From NCBI GenBank assembly GCA_032718475.1, contig JAUCBJ010001899.1, positions 1 through 43,593 on the forward strand: 43,593 nt of DNA, written 5' to 3'. Source of the stretch: Nemertoderma westbladi (Eukaryota > Xenacoelomorpha > Nemertodermatida > Nemertodermatidae). A program made the translations under genes and the position numbers. Position 1 is the stretch's first letter; each line of letters begins with the position of its first letter. The notes under the pieces were generated by a model. That model made no database searches. It was not told the origin of the DNA and worked only from the letters and a program-made list of their open reading frames with translations. Below are positions 1 to 9,931 of the stretch, one piece after another.

Positions 1-53
1 GGATTCTATCATTTAACATTGTCCCTATGGAAGTCGACTGAATTTACATTTTT

Positions 54-1902
54 AGGGTGTAATCTGCGGATCCGCGCACTGCTAAATTTACCGAATCCGT
101 AACCGAGTGTAAAATGCGGATTGGCCTTTTTTTCAGATCCGGAAAGGAGTGTAAAGCGCGGATTCATGTTTTAGGCTAAATCCTGAACGGAGTGTAAAAC
201 GCGGATTCATATTTCTACTGAATCCGGGATTGGGTGTAAAATGCGGATTCAGGTTTATTACAAAGTTTTATTGGATCCGGGAAGGGGTGTAAAACGCGGA
301 TTCAAGTTAATTACCATGTTTTATTGGATCCGGGAAGGGGTGTAAAACGCGGATTTACGTTAATTACCAAGTTTTATTGGATCCGGAATGGAGTGTAAAA
401 CACGGATTTACGTTAATTACCAAGTTTTATTGGATCCGGAATGGAGTGTAAAACACGGATTTACGTTAATTACCAAGTTTTATTGGATCCGGAATGGAGT
501 GTAAAACACGGATTCTAGTTAATTACCAAGTTTTGTTGGATCCGGAATGGAGTGTAAAACACGGATTTACGTTAATTACCAAGTTTTATTGGATCCGGAA
601 TGGAGTGTAAAACACGGATTTACGTTAATTACCAAGTTTTGTTGGATCCGGAATGGAGTGTAAAACACGGATTTACGTTAATTACCAAGTTTTGTTGGAT
701 CCGGAATGGAGTGTAAAACACGGATTTCGTTAATTACCAAGTTTTGTTGGATCCGGAATGGAGTGTAAAACACGGATTTACGTTAATTACCAAGTTTTAT
801 TGGATCCGGAATGGAGTGTAAAACACGGATTTACGTTAATTACCAAGTTTTGTTGGATCCGGAATGGAGTGTAAAACACGGATTTTCGTTAATTACCAAG
901 TTTTGTTGGATCCGGAATGGAGTGTAAAACACGGATTTACGTTAATTACCAAGTTTTGTTGGATCCGGAATGGAGTGTAAAACACGGATTTACGTTAATT
1001 ACCAAGTTTTGTTGGATCCGGAATGGAGTGTAAAACACGGATTTCGTTAATTACCAAGTTTTGTTGGATCCGGAATGGAGTGTAAAACACGGATTTACGT
1101 TAATTACCAAGTTTTGTTGGATCCGGAATGGAGTGTAAAACACGGATTTTCGTTAATTACCAAGTTTTGTTGGATCCGGAATGGAGTGTAAAACACGGAT
1201 TTTCGTTAATTACCAAGTTTTGTTGGATCCGGAATGGAGTGTAAAACACGGATTTACGTTAATTACCAAGTTTTATTGGATCCGGAATGGAGTGTAAAAC
1301 ACGGATTTTCGTTAATTACCAAGTTTTGTTGGATCCGGAATGGAGTGTAAAACACGGATTTACGTTAATTACCAAGTTTTATTGGATCCGGAATGGAGTG
1401 TAAAACACGGATTTACGTTAATTACCAAGTTTTGTTGGATCCGGAATGGAGTGTAAAACACGGATTTTCGTTAATTACCAAGTTTTGTTGGATCCGGAAT
1501 GGAGTGTAAAACACGGATTTTCGTTAATTACCAAGTTTTGTTGGATCCGGAATGGAGTGTAAAACACGGATTTTCGTTAATTACCAAGTTTTGTTGGATC
1601 CGGAATGGAGTGTAAAACACGGATTTACGTTAATTACCAAGTTTTATTGGATCCGGAATGGAGTGTAAAACGCGGATTTTCGTTAATTACCAAGTTTTGT
1701 TGGATCCGGAATGGAGTGTAAAACACGGATTTACGTTAATTACCAAGTTTTATTGGATCCGGTAAGGGGTGTAAAACGCGGATACAAGTTAATTACCAAG
1801 TTTTATTGGATCCGGGAACGAGTGTAAAACACGGAAAATCCCTTTTACCACCTTTTCCATCCGGAAAAGGGTGTAAAACGCGGATTCAAGTTAATTAGTA
1901 AG
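54..1902 (+). repeat. Left arm: about 30 units of the 53-bp minisatellite
   Basis: Units are highly alike between about 340 and 1790 and diverge towards the outer end. Two frequent alternative positions occur in mixed order along the arm: TTTTATTGG versus TTTTGTTGG, and GGATTTACG versus GGATTTTCG. A few units lack one base in that segment. The mixing suggests repeated local duplication or gene conversion. No long reading frame runs through this arm. Confidence 0.9.
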
Positions 1903-1982
1903 TTTTAATGAACAATTTGTAAAACGCATATGCAATAAAGACCCAGACCCCCATCTAGTTACAATTATGTAATTACACTTTT

Positions 1983-2949
1983 GTAATTAACGTAAATCCG
2001 TGTTTTACACTCCATTCCAGATCCAACAAAACTTGGTAATTAACGAAAATCCGTGTTTTACACTCCATTCCGGATCCAATAAAACTTGGTGATTAACGTA
2101 AATCCGTGTTTTACACTCCATTTCAGATCCAACAAAACTTGGTAATTCACGAAAATCCGTGTTTTACTCCATTCCGGATCCAACAAAACTTGGTAATTAA
2201 CGAAAATCCGTGTTTTACACTCCATTCCGGTTCCGGATCCAACAAAACTTGGTAATTAACGAAAGTCCGTGCTTTACACTCCATTCCGGATCCAACAATA
2301 CTTGGTAATTTACGAAAATCCGTGTTTTACACTCCATTCCGGATCCAATAAAACTTGGTGATTAACGTAAATCCGTGTTTTATTTACACTCCATTTCAGA
2401 TCCAACAAAACTTGGTAATTCACGAAAATCCGTGTTTTACTCCATTCCGGATCCAACAAAACTTGGTAATTAACGAAAATCCGTGTTATACACTCCATTC
2501 CGGATCCAACAAAACTTGGTAATTAACGAAAATCCGTGTTTTACACTCCATTCCGGATCCAACAAAACTTGGTAATTGACGAAAATCCGTGTTTTACACT
2601 CCATTCCGGATCCAACAAAACTTGGTAATTAACGTAAATCCGTGTTTTACACTCCATTCCGGATCCAATAAAACTTCGTAATTAACGTAAATCCGTGTTT
2701 TACACTCCATTCCGGATCCAATAAAACTTGGTAGTTAACGTAAATCCATGTTTTACACTCCATTCCGGATTCACAAAATATATGAATCCGCGTTTTACAC
2801 TACAATACGGATTGCGTATTTCAGAATCCGCATATTACACTCAGTTACGGATTGTATGTAAATCCGGATCCGCCTTTTACACTCGCAAATCCGGGTCCTG
2901 ATCCGGATCGTGAATCCGGATCCGGATCCGGATCCGCGTTTTACACCTA
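1983..2949 (-). repeat. Right arm: about 15 reverse-complement units of the 53-bp minisatellite
   Basis: The unit sequence is the exact reverse complement of the left-arm unit, for example CCAAAACTTGGTAATTAACG-like segments facing GTTAATTACCAAGTTTT. Several units carry private changes such as TTTCAGATCC for TTCCGGATCC or a short insertion. The outer end decays into CGGATC-type hexamer repeats between about 2900 and 2938. Confidence 0.9.
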
Positions 2950-3044
2950 TCCTAATTAATAGATGAGGGGACATCCTTTAGTTAGACTATGCATTAACTT
3001 TAAATTTATTTTATAATTAAAACGCCATGTCATCTTTATTACAG

Positions 3045-3207
3045 GATCGTTGATGGAACTAAAGTTCCGAACGGATTGCAACGTCAACTCGAAACTTTGT
3101 TTAGTTTGTGTCAAATCGTTCGATACTGAGGAGGATTTGTTGCGGCACGTAAAGATCCACGACAGAGTGGCTTACCTAAAACGAGATTCACTAATTTCTT
3201 TGGATGG
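3045..3207 (+). CDS. C2H2 zinc-finger exon (probable upstream exon of the zinc-finger gene)
   Basis: An AG acceptor after a pyrimidine-rich stretch (TCTTTATTACAG, ending at 3044) opens a reading frame that encodes one C2H2 finger with C-x2-C-x12-H-x3-H spacing. It begins CLVCVKSF and ends RHVKIH. The first two bases complete a codon, so the preceding intron is phase 1. The finger closely resembles the one at 8478 in layout (acidic residues, then CLxC, then HxxxHD), which is why I place both in one gene. The 3' border is uncertain. The only donors in the phase needed for exon 8478 are GTTGGT after 3207 and GTGTGT after 3258, and neither is strong. It could instead be a separate paralogous exon. 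The start of the protein lies left of the window. Confidence 0.5.
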
Positions 3208-3239
3208 GTTGGTTTCATGTTTATTCTATAACAGGAGTA

Positions 3240-3540
3240 GACAGGCCCATGTGAACATGTGTGTATATACCAGACTTTCTAACATTATAATTCACTTTGC
3301 AGTTACCCCCATGTGAAGAATTCCAGGTTTTCACTAAAAACACAGGTTACAGAAGGGCTGAATCTAACCAAAACAATAAACGAATTAGTATATGTACAGG
3401 TTATAAGACAGAAATAAGCGCTATAAAAGAACACTTAATAAAGATAAATGAAAAAAAAAATAAAATCTTCATATATAAAATTCCAATAAAAAGTCGACCG
3501 AAAAGTGAAATCCTGGTATTCTTCACATGGGCGACTAGAA
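3240..3540. repeat. Interspersed repeat, copy A (second copy at 38357)
   Basis: This stretch matches 38357-38640 over most of its length. Shared blocks include CCCATGTGAAG, AAAACAATAAAC, GGTTACA, AATAAGCGCT and the terminal AAATTCTTCAT-type segment, in the same order and spacing. The motif CCCATGTGAAGAAT at 3309 recurs inverted as ATTCTTCACATGGG near 3520, so this copy has short inverted ends like a MITE. An open frame crosses it (3297-3662) but shows no coding character. Confidence 0.65.
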
Positions 3541-5002
3541 ATCTCCTGACATTTCCGTACCAATATATGCACTTTTGTTTGCGCCCGTATTATCCGGGGC
3601 GCTGTATATTTTGTCGTACTCTCTATCTCTACTCCTACCTACCCAACACACCTAAATCTTAGTCACTAGGCTATCAATACAGAACTTAAAACCTTTTGTC
3701 TCCACTAGCTAACTCATTTTCGAAAGAGTCTTCAGTTTTCTGCCAAACATTGTGTCACCTGTGTATTGAATTAGTTTCAAATATGTATGTACTATCCCTA
3801 ACTCGAAAATATAAAATATAGTTTGCGATGGACACGGAAATATAGGCACCAACACGAATAACATACCAATCAATCCCCATAATAGCTAGTCTTCGTCGTC
3901 AGCTGCATGTGACATTGTAGTATTAGGTTTCTGGAGAGTACAAAACAAAGACCCAAAGACTCAAGACCTGTACAAAAACACATGTGGAGCGGGGCGATGG
4001 TTTGGCGTGGCTAAACCAGAGCCACTTTTGTGTAAAAAATAATGTTTCTCAAATCCCAACATTCATGATATATTCTGAAAGCTCAGAGTCCGTAGAATTC
4101 AATGCGAGTATTGGCAAGGACTTATAGAACATCAACATAGTATATATTCAGGACGCGATGCTCGCGAATATATACTATGTTCTAGAAGTCCTTGGCGTGG
4201 GACAATTATCCCCCTGTAACCTTCCATGTAAATGTAATGAGAGCCGGTTACAGGCGTTTACAGGTGGGGGGGCGTTTTATGGTACGACGGACACTGCCAA
4301 ACACACATTATAAATGCTGCGTATGAACATTATACATCAAACGAAAGAATTTTCAAGGACGATTTCGGAACTGTTATTGGTTTACTGAGGTACCAATTTT
4401 AATATGCAATAATGCTATTGGCTATAACGTTGGTTACAGGAGGGAACATTTTATGGTTTTCTGTCTCGATCCGATGCCCTTCAAACCCACATATCTTCAA
4501 AACTTTTCGATGAATTTGGATAATTGCTTTTGTGTATTACAGCTTTACTAATTACAGATTCTATAAAAAAATCAATTGTGAGGATTGCCTGTAACCACAA
4601 TTGCTATTATTATATTTTTTTGTTTTTCCATAGGGAACATTTTAGGGGAGCAGTATAAAATAAAGTGTTCCAGGATCTCCTGCGTGTTAGCTACGTCTAC
4701 AGATTATAATGTTTCGTTAAAATAAAAAAAAAATGTCAAGCTTTCATTTGGTATAATAGAACATATTAAATCTTGTTAAAATCTGATAGAAACTAGAGCT
4801 TCTTATTTAACTGCACCTTTTGTCAAAAATTATGGTTTCAAATAAAATTTAGTGACCTCCATTTAATGGGTTTTGGTTCCCCCAACACGCCTCTGTAATA
4901 AACTCCTTTACTAATCTGCTCCTTTAAATGGCAATGGGACCTAACGCGACTCTACCTCCTCTTTGTTTTGTCCAGGTTTTGAGTCGTTTGGTCTTTGTTT
5001 TA
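3541..5002. other. Non-coding stretch, probably intron of the zinc-finger gene
   Basis: AT-rich sequence with no gene that I can support. It contains the imperfect hairpin at 4116-4193 and otherwise ordinary unique-looking DNA up to the LINE target site at 5003. Confidence 0.6.
4116..4193. repeat. Imperfect hairpin, 28-bp stem
   Basis: AAGGACTTATAGAACAT at 4116 continues to ATAGTATATATTC. It faces its reverse complement at 4166-4193 (GAATATATACTATGTTC then TAGAAGTCCTT). The left arm has an extra six bases (about CATCAA) and the loop is 16 bases, itself partly palindromic (CGCGATGCTCGCG). It may be a tiny palindromic repeat. Nothing indicates a microRNA beyond the shape. Confidence 0.7.
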
Positions 5003-5015
5003 TACTCACCCATTA

Positions 5016-8000
5016 CTACTACTACTACTAGGTCGAGCGAACTCGGACAGTGGAAATGAGATCCTTCCAGGCTTCCCGATTCTCCATAGTTGTTGCAATT
5101 TCGTTTCTCCCAAGTTCAGTATCCCTTTCAAGTTGATCTATATATGTTATGGCCGGTCGTCCACGACTACGCTTTCCATGAGTTGGTTGCCAGAAAAGTA
5201 GATCTGGTATGACCTCGTCTTTTCTTCGCCAGCAGTGCCCACTGAATCTTAATCTGCGTTCACGGAGGGTGGTTGATTCAGGTGGTATTGTACCATAAAG
5301 CTCGCCGTTTGTCAAGTGTTGTCTCCAGCTGATGTTTAGGGCTGCCCTTAGTAGTCTTGTGTAGCAACTATCAATTCGTTGTTCAAGTGATTTAGTCAGT
5401 GTCCAGGTCTCACCCCCGTATAAAAATACACTTTCCACTATGGTTCGAAAGAACTTAGTCTTCAGGTGCCTGGGGAGATCTGATTTCCAGATGGTATCCA
5501 TTTTTGATGGAGCTACCCAAGCTCTTTACTTTCCTAACTTCTATGTCCTTTTTGTTACTCTCTATCCATGATCCAAGGTACTGGAAGTCGTCGACCTTCC
5601 TTAGTTGATTATTATCAATGGTTGTCAAGTTTCCATCAACATTACAGGTCATGAATTCGGTCTTGGTAGCAATTATATGCAATCCAACCTCATTAGCAGC
5701 CCTCTCCACATTATTTAGTAGAAGCTGTGCATCTGGTAGCGTATTAGAGAGCAGGGCGATGCCATCCGCAAATTCGGTGTCTGTGACTGTAGTTGCCGGA
5801 TATCTACCTCCTCTGCGTTCTTGAAGTGTGAATCCCAGATCTTCACCCTTTGTGGCCGTCCTCATTGCGCAATCCAGCACAATTACAAGTAGTAATGGTG
5901 CTAATGTGCCACCTTGCAGTACGCCAGCCAGGATTGAGAAAAACTCAGTTTCACCATCTGGTGAGAGTACCTGCGCTTCTGTGTCACAATATAACAATCC
6001 AATGCCAGCCACAATTACTACTGGTATTCCATAAGCTCTTAGGATTTCAAGCATTTTGCCTCTATGGATGGAGTCGAATGCCTTCTTGAAGTCCACAAAA
6101 GTCATGACTGCGGGGAGATTCTTTGACTTAATTCCTTCAATCAGTCTCCGTAGTGCAAGTATCTGAGCTATTGTTGATCTACTTGGTCGAAATCCGTTTT
6201 GGCTCTTACGCAGTAGTTTCTCTATGTGAGGCCTAATCCTATATAGAATCATTTTATTGTATATTTTGGCAGCTACCACCATCAGACAGATCCCACGATA
6301 GTTTGTTGGTATACCGAGGTCTCCTTTCTTGCTTCTTGGGGAGAGGCTTTAGTTGACCATTATTCCAAATTGGTGGTGGCTTTTCCCCTTTTAACATCCG
6401 GTTGCAAACATTCAATATTGGTCTGTTTAGCACTCCGGTTTCCCATACCTCCGCTGGGATTTCATCTAATCCACTCGCTTTATTATTGGACATGCATTTA
6501 ATGCTTTTGTGGAGTTTGGCAGGTGTGAAGTGTGAAGTGTGTCATATATTTTCCTTGTAGGGCTGACCTCGATGTTTGGTGGCTGCCCAAGCAAGTTGCT
6601 GAAGTGATTTTTCCACTTCCCAACACGTTCTTCAGGACTATCGGCTTTGAGGCGCCCCTTTGCACAACTTTTCCGACCAGATACCTCATTTACAGTTTGC
6701 CAGGTAAGTCTTGATTGTTCCTGTATGTGAGCAGTTGTAATTGCTTCAATTTTATCCTGTATGTACTTTTCCTGGCTGATGTTGTAGGCCAATTTATGAT
6801 CGTCCTTAGCTTTCTCAACCTTGTTAATGTTTTCGGTTGTTGGTTGTTCGGTTTTAACTTTGTAGGCTATCTTAAGATCTTTTCTCTTACAAGTAACCTC
6901 AGAGTTTTGCCATGGCACATACTGTTTTCGTTTGGGTTTCTGGGGGATATGCCTCTAGCTGATTCCTTGTGGGCTGTTATTATATTCTGGTATATTGAAT
7001 CGGTGGACTGGACTTCATCCATTGACTGAAGTGCTTCAAAGCGGTTTTGAACTTCTACTGTGTAAGCATCCTTTACAGCATTGTCAGTTCTGAGTTTCTC
7101 CCAGTCATAGTTGATTTGCGTGCTTGTCCTGGGTTTGCTGGCTCTCAAACTGAGTCTGATCTCTGCAGCCACAATTCTGTGGTCCGAACCAATTAGGTTG
7201 AACGAGCTGTATGCCTCGCAGTTGATCATGCTGTTTCTCCACTTTTTGTTTATAAGGATGTAATCCAGTTGTGCTTTGGTTCGTGGTTCCATTAGGGTAT
7301 TGAAAAGTCCAAAGCTTCCCCTTAAACTTTTCGAATGTGTTGTTTGTTGGTATCAATTCACATTCTTCCATTAGGTTTAAAAGTAAGTACCCATTTCTGT
7401 TAGAACTGGTGTTATAGGTATAACCCTTGATGTCTTCTGGGCCAATTTGCTCATATGACTTTAACATTGTGTTTCGGAATGTCCTTTATAAGTCCAGTCA
7501 GATCTTAATTTTCTTTTTTAGTGTCTTTTTACATTTCAACAGGTTGGTTCTTCTTTCTTCTGTTCCAGTAGCCAATTTATCGACCCCAGCCTGGTGTACC
7601 ACTGATGGACGCGGTCCTTGTTGACCCGGGCGACGACCGAGGCGGTATTTCTCCTGGGGGGTTGTCATACTCATATCTTTCAGTTGCGACAGTAAACCGC
7701 TTGTGGTCGCAACTCCTACAAGCGTCTTCGCAGTAGATCGCCATTGGTTGATTACCTTCCGCCGACCTTGTCAGCATGTCTAGCCGTTGGTTGATTACCT
7801 TCCGCCTATCCATGGCCTACAGCCCTGATGTCGACTGTAGGGGTCCTTCTGTTACACCCTGAAACAAGTGTGCCTCCCGGGTTAGGTATCCAGTATACTG
7901 TAGAGCGGGGCGTGTATCATCTCTATTGCAGATGCGTATCAAGCCTTTGCCTTCAATGGTGCCCAAGGCGCTATAGCCCTGAATGACTTATTTAGTTGAC

Positions 8001-8158
8001 GGGGCTAAAACCAACCCACTCTTGATCAATCAACTAAATAATGAATAGGGTACTGGCGCTTATCGGGCCTGCCCTACTGGGCTGACAGCTACAGGTAGTT
8101 CCACTTTACTGCCATAGTAGTTGTAGCAGGATCTGGGGACCTGACCTGACCTGACTTT
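5016..8158 (-). mobile_element. RTE-like non-LTR retrotransposon, decayed copy with both ends
   Basis: The element reads right to left. It is bounded by a 13-bp target-site duplication, TACTCACCCATTA, at 5003-5015 and 8159-8171. Its 5' end has GTCAGGTCAGGT and its 3' end has CCTAGTAGTAGTAGTAG, the same termini as the copy at 9932. At about 3.1 kb it is some 600 bp shorter than that copy. The shortfall is mostly in the 5' part of the endonuclease, where no GDFNA motif can be found. The single-ORF endonuclease plus RT plan, the size and the microsatellite tail suggest the RTE group, but the exact clade is not settled. Confidence 0.85.
5028..7467 (-). pseudogene. Endonuclease-reverse transcriptase ORF of the minus-strand LINE, broken
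   Basis: Coding blocks in different frames follow each other 5' to 3': 7467-7105 (middle of the APE endonuclease), 7292-6867 (endonuclease end with GSDHRIVAAEIRLSL), 6918-6466 (linker), 6493-6254 (RT start, NNKASGLDEIP), 6282-5455 (RT core with FVDFKKAFDS and GVLQGGTLAPL) and 5501-5028 (C-terminal part, LRFSGHCWRRKDE). This means at least five frameshifts. The catalytic FADD box reads FADG, with the second aspartate lost through a GGC codon at 5761-5763. The product cannot be an active polymerase. Confidence 0.85.
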
Positions 8159-8171
8159 TACTCACCCATTA

Positions 8172-8477
8172 GGTTTTTGATATTAACTGTATTCCGTTGG
8201 AGAAGTGATTCCTTGTAAGAAAGTTAGTCGCCTTTCTACATTGAATTTATTTTCTTTTAGTTAGGTTCAAGACCATCATACATACATAAAACACCATGAA
8301 TGTATGAGTAAAAATATTACCTATGTAACTAAGTAGAGAAAAGGATGTACAAAAATCTATAAATTTGTGCGACGGCCGACGGGTGAGAATTGGTCTTCCT
8401 GCGAGTGAGTTGCAAAAAAGATTTCTTATCTTTGTTATTTTTATGATGATGTTTATTTTTACGATTTTGTGTTACAG
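8172..8477. other. Intron sequence before the finger exon at 8478
   Basis: AT-rich, non-coding. It ends in a pyrimidine-rich tract and TTACAG acceptor at 8477. I see no other feature in it. Confidence 0.6.
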
Positions 8478-8662
8478 TTATTTGAGAGCTTTGTACACAC
8501 GTGATGATTGTATTGTTGAGGAGAACTTCTGTTTGTCGTGCGTCGCCCGACTGGATCACATTCGAGACTTACGGAAACACATGGCGATGCATGACAACAA
8601 TAGTGGGAGTCAACCACCAACTCAACCGTACTGTCGTAAATGCAACGTTCTATTCAATACAC
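8478..8662 (+). CDS. C2H2 zinc-finger gene, internal exon
   Basis: Acceptor GTTACAG ends at 8477 and donor GTAAGT begins at 8663. The exon encodes a complete C2H2 finger (CLSCVARL through KHMAMH, C-x2-C-x12-H-x3-H). A serine/proline linker follows, then the first half of a second finger, YCRKCNVLFNT. The incoming phase uses one base to finish a codon. The outgoing phase leaves one base, which is exactly what the exon at 8965 needs. The protein is presumably a nuclear DNA-binding factor, judged only from the finger class. I do not recognise the orthologue. Confidence 0.8.
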
Positions 8663-8964
8663 GTAAGTTGCTTCAAAAAAATTAAATTTAGAATAATTAA
8701 AGCAGATTAATTGAAAAGAAAGGCAAAATTACCTTGAAAGGACTTGCTCTTATGAGACAATGTGATCGTGTTCATTATGCACTGTAACAAATTTAACATT
8801 TTGTAAATGTTTTTCTCTTTATGATGGCTGCATCGTTTTTTTAAATATAATTAATTGACGTTGTGAAATGCGAACTATGGTGTTGTTCACCAGTTTGTTC
8901 AAAGAAATATGCTTGATTGTTGTATTTAATTATACTTTTATAATTTGTTGTTTTACATAATTAG
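8663..8964. other. Short intron splitting a zinc finger
   Basis: A 302-bp AT-rich intron bounded by GTAAGT and ATTAG. It separates the cysteine pair of the third finger from its histidine pair. No other feature is seen. Confidence 0.75.
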
Positions 8965-9124
8965 CGTGTCATCTACAAATTCATCTTCATGAAGTCCATT
9001 ATAACATCGCTGAAACTATGGGAATTCGTGTTGTTCCACAAGGGAACTCAGCTCTCTCCTGCAAATTCTGTTCCAAAACATTTCAGAATAAATCCGGACT
9101 TGGAGGCCACATGAGGCTGCATAG
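8965..9124 (+). CDS. C2H2 zinc-finger gene, internal exon completing a split finger
   Basis: The acceptor AG ends at 8964 and the donor GTGAGT starts at 9125. Joined to the previous exon, it completes a C-x2-C-x12-H-x4-H finger whose second half is PCHLQIHLHEVH. It then encodes a further classical finger starting CKFCSKTF and ending GHMRLH. The exon ends two bases into a codon (AG), completed by the G at 14407 to give arginine. The following intron has been enlarged to 5.3 kb by a minisatellite and a LINE. Confidence 0.82.
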
Positions 9125-9194
9125 GTGAGTACCGGTACCGGTACCTGTAGTTATTTAGTTGTAGTTTAAAATGTATAGAATTATCTAGCTCTCT

Positions 9195-9931
9195 GCTCTA
9201 TGTATGTTCACCATTAGCTCTATGTACGTTCACCATTAGCTCTATGTACGTTCACCATTAGCTCTATGTACGTTCACCATTAGCTCTATGTACGTTCACA
9301 ATTAGCTCTATGTACGTTCACCATTAGCTCTATGTACGTTCACCATTAGCTCTATGTACGTTCACCATTAGCTCTATGTACGTTCACAATTAGCTCTATG
9401 TACGTTTACCATTAGCTCTATGTACGTTCACCATTAGCTCTATGTACGTTCACCATTAGCTCTATGTACGTTCACCATTAGCTCTATGTACGTTCACCAT
9501 TAGCTCTATGTACGTTCACCATTAGCTCTATGTACGTTCACAATTAGCTCTATGTACGTTCACCATTAGCTCTATGTACGTTCACAATTAGCTCTTTGTA
9601 CGTTCACCATTAGCTCTTTGTACGTTTACCATTAGCTCTATGTACGTTCACCATTAGCTCTATGTACGTTCACCATTAGCTCTATGTACGTTCACCATTA
9701 GCTCTATGTACGTTCACCATTAGCTCTATGTACGTTCACCATTAGCTCTATGTACGTTCACCATTAGCTCTATGTACGTTCACCATTAGCTCTATGTACG
9801 TTCACCATTAGCTCTATGTACGTTCACCATTAGCTCTATGTACGTTCATCATTAGCTCTATGTACGTTCACCATTAGCTCTATGTACGTTCACCATCAGC
9901 TCTTTGTACGTTCAACATTAGCTCTTTGTAC
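9195..9931 (+). repeat. 22-bp minisatellite, left part (about 33 units)
   Basis: The tandem unit is TTAGCTCTATGTACGTTCAC plus CA. Frequent variants are CTTTGTACG for CTATGTACG and CAATTAG for CCATTAG. The array stops at 9931 where the LINE begins, and the same unit resumes at 13685, so the two parts were once one array. It lies in an intron of the zinc-finger gene. Confidence 0.95.

Larger units (their letters stand above)
54..2949. mobile_element. Fold-back-like element: two opposed arrays of a 53-bp unit
   Basis: A tandem array of a roughly 53-bp unit runs in one orientation to about 1902. After an 80-bp spacer, the same unit runs in the reverse complement from about 1983 to 2949, giving a giant imperfect inverted repeat. 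Each unit holds a BamHI-type GGATCCGGAATGGAGTG core, then GTAAAACACGGATTT and GTTAATTACCAAGTTTT. Both outer edges are degenerate and end in related sequence: AGGGTGTAATCTGCGGATCC at 54 and, reverse-complemented, AGGTGTAAAACGCGGATCC at 2949. This is the architecture of fold-back (FB-type) elements, whose long terminal inverted repeats consist of sub-repeats. No transposase is present and I could not find a convincing target-site duplication. An alternative is a minisatellite that underwent an inverted duplication. Confidence 0.7.

Noticed and set aside
1-2949. CRISPR-like array of regular repeats
   Set aside because: Units are contiguous with no unique spacers and the DNA is clearly eukaryotic. 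The same reasoning applies to the arrays at 9195, 32855 and 35885.
3297-3662. 121-codon frame as a gene
   Set aside because: It lies across the interspersed repeat at 3240 and its neighbour, has a Lys/Asn/Ile-rich random look and has no motif.
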